From Tubulanus polymorphus (Eukaryota; Nemertea; Palaeonemertea; Tubulaniformes; Tubulanidae), in NCBI RefSeq assembly GCF_964204645.1, contig NC_134026.1:4154001-4218000 (forward strand): a DNA stretch of 64,000 nt. The letters run 5' to 3'. The notes below the pieces were generated by a model. It did no database searches. It saw only the letters and a program-made list of their open reading frames with translations, and had not been told where the DNA came from. Positions 1-12,100 of this stretch are shown here, in pieces. The position numbers were made by a program, and so were the translations under genes. The number at the start of each line of letters is the position of its first letter. Position 1 is the first letter of the stretch.

Positions 1-86
1 ATGATAAGAATGAAATTCGTTACCTGAGATATTGCATTAATAGGATGAACAGAATTATCATCTATACTCAAGTAAATGACACTCAC

Positions 87-3000
87 TATGCGGGTACGTC
101 CAAAATCGCCGAGTGATTTCTTGCCCGTAACCAACGCTAGTATTAGCTTTGATTGTACACTCATAACATGTAGATGGCTCGAGCTCTGGTAAAATCATCT
201 TCCTTTCCAACGTAGACTTAGTCACTTTTTGAAGCTTTTTGTTTGAACTATCGGAAAATGTTTCCTTCCATGTGCACGTCAGCTGAATTTGTTAATGAAT
301 TAACGTTTATAAATTGATATAGCCGGATTCAAGTATACGGATCATTCAGAATTCATCATCTCACGTGGTAACCCTCTATCTTTCCATTCGGCCGCGTTGG
401 CGGTGACCACTCAAGCCGGATGGGATGGTTTGAATCGACGCTTTTTGTGAAATTGACCACCTCACTGGGAACTGAAATGATACGTATATAAATAGAATGA
501 TGGCTGTAGAAATTAGACAAGACGGCCTATACAGATATTCCGTTAGACGATATTTGATGCCTACATCCGACTTTAGTGATAAAAACAGCTGTATTGCTCG
601 GTCGACTTTGTCCTTTCTTTCCTTTAGCCGTCACCTGCAAAACGGTAACTTGTTTTTAAACCATATATAGCCATTCATCATATATAAATTCTTCGACATC
701 AGCCTATTTTTCTCTCGTATTATTTCTACTTTATCTAAATCGAAGTACATTATTGGAAATTTCGGTTCCGTTTCTCACATAAACTCAGATTATCGCTGCA
801 GAGCTCATCCTCTATTAAAACGTCACAAACAATTTCGAATACGGTTAATCGAATATTGCATTTGATTTGTAAATAACCGGGAAAAAACGTAGGGTTCTTT
901 ATCTCCATTAATTCCTCAAATGCATACTTGGCAAGTGTAGTTGACATGTGAAGTAAGATTTCGCATTCGATATTTGAACCATTTGCCGCCGGGCTTTTTT
1001 GCCGGAGTAAATTCCAGGGAGCTGACATTCAAAGTCTCTATAGTTTCTTTTACACCGGTTGCTGTACAACTGATTGTGTAAGCGGTGACGTTTCCGCGTG
1101 GCGGCACTGGTTGTGTCCAGTTGACTTTTATCGACGACGAGTCTACGGACGTCTCGCTGGATAAGATAGGCGCATCTGGAACTGAGATTTGGAAGGAAAA
1201 AAAACAAGATAGGGTGCTTTAAATTGAGTTAAATGCTTAATTAGTCCTTAAATCACGAGGAAGAAGACGACATTAATACTTGTGTAGCTATCTTAGTAGG
1301 TTGATAGCCACGAAATAACGTACAACCATCAGATTGTAAATTAATTAAATAGATTGATACGAAAATGAAATAGAAATGTGATTACCCTTGAGAGTAAATA
1401 CCCGGAAAATGTTCATTTTCAAATAAACTCTGACGATGCTTCCACCCGAAACGTAAGGAAACAAACAATAGCAGTTGTTTGAATTATTTCAGGGTTTTCA
1501 CTCAATGATATTTACGACTGGAAAAAATTACAAACGTGATTACCCGTTTCTTCTGTTTGATAGATCAAAGGATCCGAAAATTCACTGCTACCAAAAGCGT
1601 TTTTCCACGCATACCGTATCTCATAGAGCATGTTAGGTTCCAAACCAAGTTCCGAGATTACGTATTTTGGCCCCTTCATTGGTATAGGCCCAATTTCGGT
1701 GTTGTTCCAAAGATTCTTATATTTGAGTACGAAGTTTTCCCAATGTCCATTCATCTTTTTACAACTTATGTCGCTGAACACCATTTCCCCGGCGGTAATA
1801 TTTACCACAGGCGGGCGTGTTGTCGGGTGTGGCGCTGAAAATATATGAAAATTCAAGAATTTTATTGGTCATCATTTTAATTCACCTTTATAGTGTTTAT
1901 CCCGTAGCCGAGTTTCGGTTTATTTGTACTAACTTGTTTCATTTGTTGAGTGGCTAAGATGCACGTTTTCGCCCGGTCCAACTTTAGTTTTTGCTTGTAC
2001 CGCGATATTGTATTCAGCAAACGGCTGCAAGTTACCTAGTCTACTGTTTGTTCTATTCAAATGAGAAGTCGTACTATTTTCGGCACTATTCCCAGAACAT
2101 GCATGATAACGTATCAATTTCTTCGAAATAATGTATCCTAATAGTATCCCATTCGCGGTAGTTGGCGGTTTCCATGAAAGTTCCAAAGAGGTTGCGTTTG
2201 AAAACGTAACTGTAAGATTTTGAACCTTCGCCGGAACTGAAACGGATGTGTATCATAAAATCAGATTGGAAAAAGACGAAGTGATGTGGGGTTTAACTTT
2301 TTTTTAGAGCCGTGAGCTACTGCCCGCTATATAAGTGGTTGAATGGTTATTACCTCCTTCAGGAGTTCTAGATTCTAATTCTTCATCCATTCTGACCCAT
2401 TCTGACCCATTCCATGTCGATACCCCTATTATGTAGTCAGTATAAGGGACTAGATTTCGTAAAATCACCTCGGAAGCGTTATTTGAGGTATTTCTCCAAG
2501 TGTTTTCCGATTTTTTTTTATAGCGGACTAGATATTCATATTGACAATCGGTGTCCTATAAACAGATTGAGATTGATGAGTAGAGACAGAATTACTTAAT
2601 GACAACAATGAACCCGAAAATGCACAGCAGCCTCATCATGAAAACTAATCGCCTTAAATATGGAATAAAATACAAACGTGTTTATGTTTACAAGAAAAAG
2701 ATTTCAAATAAGCACAATTGTCAGGAATATAAAATCTATATGATACCTTCCATGCCAATAGGATTGTCGTTGCATTGTCTTCCTTCACATTTGGCTGAAC
2801 AGGCACCGCTTTGGATGGAAATAATCAGAAATAATAGCATTATAGATATTTTCGTTCAAATGTTAGCATTTACTTCATTCACACTTACGTTGGCAGACCG
2901 TCACGAAAGATACTTCCGGTCCGTCTGGCCCTTCTTTGGTACTATCACCTATATCTGCCACAATCGACATTGAAATGTTATATTTTGTCGAATGTTTCAG

Positions 3001-4655
3001 CCCTTTAAATGTGTAGTCTGTCGCGTTCGGTTCGACTGATCGCTTCATTCCGTCAGATGATCTTATTTTCACTCTATATTTCAGATTTCTTATTTCACCG
3101 CGGCCGGAATCGTCTCTAGATCCGTTGTATTTATTCCATTCAATGCTCAACGAGGTCTCCGTTTTATTCACCAAACGTGGATGCCCAGGTACTCTGAAAT
3201 CTGTTTGACAAATCTTGGTTTATTGATTAAAAGATAATGAAACTATCCAGTGAGTACTTCTAAATATAACATACCTGAAAAGCAATTCTTTCCGATGTGG
3301 CTGTTTGCACAACCTTTTTGACAACTGCCAGTCAAATAATCACATGTAGAATTCCCCAAACAGTTACATTTCGCTAAGCAGCCGTAAGTGTTCTTTACAG
3401 AACAATTTGCTAGTGAAAGATTAATTAAAAAGTATGATTTTCATGACTACTTTTAATATTATAATCAAGGAATGCCACGATAAACGTGAAGCAAAATTAT
3501 ACATACGAGTGAATGGATAGCCAAAAACTTCAACTTCTGCCAAATTCATGTATTCTGGTTGTGTGAGATTGTGTTGCACACTCACGTATCTGCCTACAAT
3601 CGGACCATTCATACAGGTCCCGTTTGTGCCGTTTGTGGATTTTCCAAATAACGGTTTTTTGATGTAGAAACATCGTGAACTGCTCCCAGGGATAGCGCTA
3701 GTATTACCAACTCGTATATCTAATTCACGAGACCTCTTTTCTGATAAATAAAGCAAACACATAATATCAGAATTATTATTGAAGTAAACGCTTTGTTTAA
3801 GAATCCAGATATTTTCAAACATACTCCAATCAGCAACTGGTAGAACAGCATCAGGTCTGTCATGAACAATGACTCTAGAAACGACGTGTGGTTTTAGTAG
3901 ATCAATTACAGCCCAAGCTTTGAGGACGTCTGTTGTGTGAAAAATATTTAGTTTTTCATTGACTTTTCCTTCGACTAACTTTCCTCGCGTTGACCCTGTG
4001 TACATCGGAGATGAATTCACCACTTTTTTAAATGCTACATTCTCTGCAAAATTCAACGATACGAATGTCAGAATTCGATAACGTTTCATAAGAAAATGCC
4101 AATTTAAAGCTCGGTAAAAACTTGTCGCGTGTTAATGATTTTTTCTAGAAGGTTACTCTTACTGATTTGACATCTCGGTCCACTCCATTTGTCTTTGCAT
4201 ACGCATGCCAGATTTTCTCCGCACTTAGAAGCATTTTTGCAGTGACATTCTGTTTGACAGTTTAAACCGAACGCATTATCATCGCAAACACCTAGCAAAA
4301 TAGTCAGTTTACAAAATACTAACGTATTGATTATCTATTTATTCTTAGAATTAGCAAATAAAACTTTCCAATTACATGTTTAGGAATATGTTGAAGTATT
4401 ATCCCAATCATAAGAATGCACTAATCTTCGAAAGCCAATAATGCCTATTGTAAATATCGTAAACATACTAGCTCGTGGACACGAACAGAAATATCCTTAT
4501 AAACCATTGAAATTTTGTTTCAATATCATCTTAGTGCGAAATATTATTTCAATGCTTTTCTGGCTTTCCATATTTTTCTGACATAGCTTACTTGTTAAAG
4601 TGGTTCGAACGGCAAATGTCAAAAAGATCAGAAATCCTAACGAACTGGACTTCAT
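87..4655 (-). CDS. Receptor-like ectodomain: EGF, discoidin/fucolectin-like, EGF, six FN3 domains (5' part; 3' end outside window)
   Basis: Thirteen exons read on the minus strand: 4655-4592, 4291-4163, 4043-3507, 3409-3275, 3200-2889, 2808-2747, 2555-2354, 2236-1934, 1834-1544, 1175-928, 634-565, 471-365, 282-87. All junctions are GT-AG with matching phases, mostly phase 1. The start at 4655 opens a hydrophobic signal peptide (MKSSSLGFLIFLTF). Order by residue: EGF-like 22-64 (Cys-rich), discoidin/fucolectin-like 65-243 (VIVHDRPD, LAEVEVFGYP), EGF-like 244-288, then FN3 domains at about 289-392, 393-480, 481-581, 582-678, 679-784 and 785-885. Domains 2, 5 and 6 are split over two exons; domains 1, 3 and 4 each have one. 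Many N-glycosylation sequons fit an extracellular protein. This architecture is known from mollusc receptor-type tyrosine phosphatases and Tie-like receptors. The membrane and catalytic part would lie left of base 1, so the class is inferred. Confidence 0.82.
736..767 (+). repeat. Short dispersed repeat, copy 1
   Basis: This 32-bp stretch in the receptor-gene intron between exons 10 and 11 matches 12332-12363 at 29 of 32 positions (shared start TAAATCGAAGTACA, shared end TTCGGTT). It is probably a fragment of a dispersed element; the family is not recognised. Confidence 0.5.
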
Positions 4656-7600
4656 TCTGTTATCGGACGCACCCAGTTCGTGTCCCACCAGTGCAGCGTC
4701 CAAACAGCTACAATGCGCAGATGAGACAAAAACTAGATATATATATATATATTCGTAGGAGGAAGTTTGAGCTGAAACCATCCCTTAAAATCTGAATGCG
4801 CGTTAATGATTAATTTAACGAGTAATAATCGTTTCCGGATATTTGCATATATTACTTCCCGAATGAAAATCATTCGAATATGATGTGTATCTGTACAATG
4901 TCGTTCTACCAGTTTGGGCGGGTATGAAGGCAACTGGCGGCAAACCGTAAACCACCAGTTCTCGCCAGTTGCGGAAATCCCAGTTACATCGGCATCCATT
5001 GCGTCGAAACCCTTTTAGAAAAAATCCAAAAGATAAGTTTTTATTCATCGGTTAAACAAATATATGCGTTCAGATTATGAAAAAACTCATATGACTGAAA
5101 ATAACAAATATATTCATATTTCAAAGTTGAATATTTAGCACGTGTTATGTCGTAATGTAGCAATTGAACATAAAGGGTAAACGATTATTCTATAACAAAT
5201 GCAAAAATGATTGCGTTAGTTCGCGTGACAATGTAGATTTCGATAGGGTCTTGTTAACCGGCTTTCTAGCTGGGTGATGTTTGTTAATGGTTTCAAATCT
5301 CTTGTCATTCGGCTGCTTACTTGTGGCGCGCCTGCCGCACGACTGCCGCCATTTGTTCTAATAGCTTTATGATATAGTGGCACTATCGTCTAAGTCGCAA
5401 TAACGGGTCGCGATCGCATCGAAATATCTGCGCAGAAGACATTAATTCATTACCCGACAAGAGACGTTACATGGCACAAATAAAGAGCAGATGACCGCTC
5501 TTGCGTGACTGAGAAGTGATGTTTTACAACAAACGCATAAAAGCCGCATTAGAAGATGGCGATACAGTATAACGTTTATGGATATGATGCATCATGAGTA
5601 TTTGATTGATAGTCGGCTTGCACGAAAACTCCTCATCGGTGGTGATGTGGGTACTTCACACTTTCGAAGCTCAGTAATTTGTTCAACATCGCCGTGGCGT
5701 TAATTGTTCCGCAACTTCTGTATATTCATATTTCTATCATTTATGTGGACTGATCACTCCCCGTAGAGTATGAATATAATTGACTACTTCGTGGAAACTT
5801 TTCTTCTTCGTATGATAGTTTTTCCCGATGGCATCTCACGAATGCGAACAACTGATAATACGTATGATAAGTACAATCGCTTATCGTATTTTTGGAATCA
5901 AAACAAATTTCCGCCCGATTTACAAATCTATGAATCTTTCTTCGAACTATAAGTATTCTGCTTAAAATACTGGCTTTCTAAGTTTCTAAGATATTTCGGC
6001 CAGAAATCTCTTATTTTGAAAAAAAAGAAAACATGAATAATTCTCCGGGCTTGTATGCCTACGTGGACTAGCTAAAAGATCATACTCAATGACTTCCGTA
6101 TATTTATGACGACATGATCGTTGGGTTTTGGTCCAATGATAAATTTACTCTTCCGTCTAATGGTATTTGATAGCCGGTCGGTGAAAGATGAACTAAATAT
6201 TGTGATATCGTGATCAAAGTATTTAACCCCGGTTGCACAAAAGTCTCCGAGAATGATTTGCTAACCTTTTACGGCTCAGATTTATGCCGCAACAATAAAA
6301 GCTAAAAACGATTGCTTTCACGATCTAACAGGAATATGTAAAGTTTATTTCCTTTTCTTGTAAACGAGTGACTTGACAAATCAAAACATAATTGATAAGC
6401 CGGTAGCTTCTCGCGTACAATGACTTTTAGCGCGCACACTTCTGTAGCCTTAGGAGATTTCGTATTACGAGTCCTGATTATGACGGTTTTAATTGATGTA
6501 TGATGACATGACAAGAAAATCATCATGAGCTTTAAATCAGATACGTTTCCCGTGGGTTGTAAAAAAAAGTGAGGTAATTCAAAATACGACATCTTTTCGA
6601 TGAATATTTTATTGTGTGATATTATTCAGAACGAGAAAGACGGATGGTTAATCGGCAGCAATCCAAACTCTCATCCTCTCCTAACTGTCAACACTTTTTA
6701 GAAGGATACAATACGTAATCAGGGTTTGTATGAAATAAATCTTTTCTTAGCACCCTCAACCCCGCTAAGCGCCACAATATAATTCATGCTCTGGATTTTA
6801 AAACCACACCCGCAAGGAAATCATCGAAAAGTAATACATTTGAAAAAAAAAGTTGTATGAAAAGTTTATAAATGAAAATTACATGAAAATATGATGAGAA
6901 ATTCTCCTAAATGATCTGAATATTCTGAGAGTGATTTATAATGGCTAGTGTTTGTAATACAAAATGAATCGGTCGATTAGAAGTCGTGTTTTATACGTAA
7001 CTGATATCTTTAAGTTAATCGCGAATTATAAGCGCCGGCTTGTAGTAGGATTAACCGTTCCAGATGTGATCAGACGATCGTAAATATGTAACAGAATGTA
7101 AGGCGATAATTCTGCGATCATTAAGTTCGTTTATCACCTCTCGGACGATGCATCTACCCAGTGTGTAGCCGATTAACTTAATGAGCTCGATATCTGTTCA
7201 AATTCCCAAATGCCCTTGTCGCCCCGACGTTGAATACACGTGTTCGGCTTGTAAACGCGCAGAGGTGACCCCGGGCGTTAGTATGAGCTTGAATGAGCGA
7301 ACTTTATCATTTATCAAAATATCATTTGATTTCATCACTGGGGACAGGTTCGTCAGATGATTGGTAAAATCGCGTACTCTAAAACGATCATCGTTTTTGA
7401 GTCTATATTGAAATAGATTCTGCCGCACAGGACAGTGTTGATATGGGTTACACCATCGATGAGCGAACTAGATCTACTAATCCATTTTATCCACGTCCAT
7501 GGTTACATCTAGGATTAAAATTGTACTCAACTTTTCACTGGTTTGTCTAGATGGGAGATTCATATTCAAAATTCTTATTTCCCGAGGCGCCTTTTCGTCA

Positions 7601-9135
7601 TTTCTTCGCGCGTTCAATTCGTGAAAATTTATTCGCCGAAAGAAAAAACGTCGATGTCCAATCGGAGGTGAATTTTACAATTAGATTTAAACATTGTTAT
7701 ACTAAACTGTTTTATCACTAAATCGCACCCGTTAAGCGCATCGTATTAGTGCGATAATTAAATTTCTGACCATCGGTAACAACCTCGATTGGTTAGTCCC
7801 CGAAATGGTTGGCAGATGGTGAAAATAGATTGATTTTATTATATAAGATGGGCGATACATATCAAACTTGCAACAGCTCCCGAACATAAACGAAATCGTG
7901 TCTAAACTGGTAGTTGATCAGTTTATATTATAATAGTCTCACAGTGCTATCTCCATTCAATTGTAATTAGAAGCCATATGGCCTCGTTTGACGCGCAATG
8001 GCATATGGTATTTCGGCGGACCGGTTTATAGCGTTTAACTTTTCGAATCGTCACGTCGAATGTGAATATATCAAAATGTCATACGCCTCCGGATAATGAG
8101 TTGTTTTAACACAGCATTTTTGAGATCGTTTTTCTTGATAATCAATAATTCGGGATGTGCTAATTGGAAGCATTTTCTGATTCGACAATTGAATAAGATA
8201 AATCGCATTTTGCATGAATAAACATGATGTCAATCAAACTTGCTTTATTTCGATATATTCTCCGAATCTAAAAGTGATAAAAAGAGCTAAATTTCATGAA
8301 ATGATAGGATGAATCGCTGCACTGGCGCCATATGTAAAGTGTAGAAAGTGAGAATGTCCACTTAAAGTTGCACCGCAAGCACCCTGCTGTGTTAATTTTC
8401 ACGTCGGCGGAAAAGACCATCGTCTTTGAGCATTAAACACATCATCATAGGAATAAATAAAACCCTTCATTAATGTTTTCGCCAACGAGACAATTGATCA
8501 AAACAGATCATAACGCGCGCAGATGAACTAACGTTTGCTGGAAATTAATTCCCAACTACATTTAGTACTACTCTTTAACGGTACCGAGCCCCGCGGCATT
8601 TTGGCAGCTTTCTTTTATGCGTTAAACTCATAAATCTACGTATCTGTCAGTCAACTGCGTCTAACCTATGGTTTACTTCCAATTAAATGAGCCCATTTTC
8701 TTTACCTGACCATCATTATTGCCGTTTGACAAAAAGCCCATCACGAAATTGGGTGCATAATTGCCGATAAATAGTGATCAAGTTTACTACTGCTGCGTAT
8801 GGCGCTCTTTCACATGTCGTCCTGAATTCGGTTTGATTACTTCAGGGAGGAGCTAATTACGGTCAGGCAAATGGCGCTCAATTCCGTAGTTTGCCGAAAT
8901 GTTCCGATGGCGGTGGCTAACCAATGATAAACGCCGTAGCGCGCTCGGAGAACCAGATAATGCCCAATTTAACGTTTTGTTTTAACTCTTGGCGTTTCAT
9001 ACATCAACAATTATTCACCGGTGATATCACGAGCAGAGTCGTCTGATATAAAAGTTGCTAAAGAAAATCATCGCAACTATATACGGTAGCGCTTGTTTTG
9101 AACGTTTGTTTAATATCATCCGCAAGATCTTAATC
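4656..9135. other. Intergenic region between divergent receptor and TLX genes
   Basis: About 4.5 kb separates the minus-strand receptor start from the plus-strand TLX start. No ORF here resembles a known family or shows exon structure; the short ORFs look random. A TA dinucleotide run lies at about 4737-4753. Promoters of both genes are expected here, but no core promoter element stands out. Confidence 0.6.
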
Positions 9136-12100
9136 ATGCGTCCAGAATCGCCTGACGAGGATATAGATCTAACCGGGTCCGATGACAGCAATTGCGCGCA
9201 AGAAACAAACAAACAATTGAATACTGTCGAATCGAAAGGAAACAATATGGAATCTAAATTAAGTTTTGGAATAAGTAGGATCTTATCAAATGATAACTGT
9301 GATAAAACTGATACGGAAACCTCGTTGTCCACGTCGCCGCATATTCGACCATCGTCACCATCTCCAAAAACATCTTACACTACAGGATTCGCACACCCGA
9401 TGCAAAACATGACGACAGCGATACCCGGACAATATCTAACCCCTTTCGGTAGTTTAGGGTCTCCACCATCGGCGGGACTGCCGTACTCGTTTGGTTTGGG
9501 TGGACTTTTGCGCGTCCCGGCTCATAGACCTACGCCGGTTGGCCCTATGTATTCCCAAAGCATGATGTTCCCATGGATGGAAAATCGACGAGACAGATTA
9601 ACCAGTAAGTTTTATAAATCTAGAAAAAATTATTCAGAAATAATGTATGTAGGCTCACAAGATATCATGCTGTATTTTACTCTCGTACGCAGGATTTCGG
9701 CCAATATCTGTTTTGGAGATATAGATGAATATCGTTTAAAAGTTAAAATTAATAATTGACGTTAAAGAATAAAACTGAATGTTTAAGGTACCTCCACTAT
9801 TGATCTAAATAATGGTATACAAGATCTTAACTTGCTGGTTTCTGATTTATGTTTCAAGACGTGTCTATCGTGCCTTTCGGAAGGTGTGATTTTCTTCTGT
9901 GTTAATTGTTTGGGTGGGACGCAGTTTTTCACATTTGAGACGACGATGTTGAGGTCTTTTGCCTCGTGTCTTTTGAAGTGTCGGAAATATTTTTCGTGTC
10001 GAATACAATGACCATTTTTCGCATAATAGCAGATGCATTGATGTGTGAGCGGAATAGTTTATCGAAGTCAAAGCAGTAAAATTCCTATTCAATGGCCAAT
10101 AAAAATGATACCATTATACCATCTTCTTTATAATTCTCGCTTTTACAAATCCACGTGGACCTCAGTGACTCAGCTTAAAAAGCACCTTTTTTCATGGCGC
10201 AATTCATAGTTTTCATAAATTCTGTTTTATTCTGCACTGGGGCCTGATTGTGGCTGCTGAAGATTGCCACCGAAAACCGACGCTTCTTTACGCTGGACTA
10301 CGCGTCATGTTTCTGACATCCAAATATTGCAAAATCACGGAGCCGCATCGGATCAGAGGGAACGTGTGTATTTACTTCATCGTACTTTCGAAATAAGATA
10401 AATTGTAGTCGATTTTGGGGGATAAATGTTAGAAATAAGAAGCCCTCTAGACGAATTATAGGGTAACGTGCGTTGAGGTGTTTAGAATCATCACCACGTG
10501 CGCACACACACGCTTACGTTCATTAGCGTTATCGCAATAACAGATACTTCAGTTGCGTGTTAAGTGACTGAGTTAATTGGCCACGCTTTTCTTTAAATAC
10601 CTGTATCATAACTGATGCGTTTAGTACTTGTAATAAATACAGGATAAACCGCTAAACAGATACAGCCACCCGCACGCGCACGCATGTCACAATAGCGCCG
10701 TGATTACCATTTCTTTTCAAACAGAAACGTGCGTACTCGAAATTATAAAACGTTTCATTATCTTGACGAGGTAAAACTTCGCAATCTGCAGTCGTCGCCA
10801 TTAATATCCCCAACATGGGTAGCCACAGCAATTCGAGATTTTTGATTGATAATATCTTTACGATGTTCTTTAATACGAACACTGAGGGAGCGACCTATTT
10901 CGCCTAAATAAAGTTTATGACAGGTTTGATTTTGATAATTCTTATGTATTTTTTCCATCTAACAGTTTTACCCGAGGCCACATAGTTGAGTCGGCCTTGA
11001 TAATTTCACACTTCAATTCCTGTGTCAGTGGCAACCTTGGTTTCTCTCCCCATAATAAACTTTTGTCCCATTTCGTCTCCTCTCTGGTCTATGTCACCTC
11101 TGTGCAGTGTGCATCTTTCGTTTTGCTTTATAAACTGTGATATATTGTATTCCGGGTCATTACTTGACAATGGTTTCTAGCGGAATACCGAAAATTCGGA
11201 TTTCTTATAATTAATCTTAACGTTTCGATAAACTAATTATTCAGCTTCGTGATTGTTGGACTTATATTTTCGTTTCATTATCTAGTTCGATTTTTGAAAG
11301 CGATTGACTGCTTGCTATTTCATGTTTATTAGTATGTTCACGATGTTCGTTCCCATCAAAACCTATACCACTGGTTTCGTAACAAAGCAGAAAGATACTA
11401 CATGCGCGTACAATTTCGAAGGGTAGTGAACAGAGTTCGATATCAACATAAGAACTTAAGGAACATTGTCTTCAGAAAAAAATTCCGTTGGATCTTCATT
11501 CTTTAGTTCACTTGTATTTCCCCCAATGACGCGTACACCACTTTCATTCATCCTAATATAGTCTACAAGAACAACTTCATGAGATTGTAACTTTGGTTAT
11601 TCTATGCGGTTAAAGGCTGTGCTTTTGGCAACGTAGACGGGCAGTATATCTTTAAGAAATCGAAAGTTTCATTTTCAATTTCTTCCATCCGGGCATCCAA
11701 CGATCTGAAAGATATACACGTTTTTACCACTGATTTCTGGCCTAGTGAAATCAAAGATTTCTCATTTCTGTTTCTACAATTCGAGTACGTTTAGGGTTTT
11801 GGCTTCATCGTCCTTCCTTATATCAGACGATATGTTATTGTTTGACTCACTGTGCGCGGTATGACGTATAGAGCATGGCGGAGGATCCGGTGTAATTAAC
11901 GGGGCAATTAATTCCGTAGTACTGCTTAATCGGATAAGGAGTCTCTTGATTACCGAGTAGAAATCGTCAATGACTCGCTAAATCACCAATATTGTACACA
12001 GTCACCCACACGAGATTCAACAAAATTACGTGTGAATGCTTGAATGGCGAGAAAAAAACGAGACCTGCCATCGTGTGGAGGGCTGTGGTAACGGTATTGC

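Noticed and set aside
3733-3781. A 49-nt mini-intron inside the discoidin exon
   Set aside because: A good acceptor-like sequence exists, but the donor would be weak and removing 49 nt would break the frame, whereas the exon is open throughout.
4733-5048. Minus-strand ORFs just upstream of the receptor start
   Set aside because: No domain, no phase link to exon 1, and one reads into a TA microsatellite.
9055-9135. Upstream Met at 9055 as the TLX start
   Set aside because: The added residues are hydrophobic and unlike TLX N-termini; MRPESPDED at 9136 fits better, though a cDNA end is needed to settle it.
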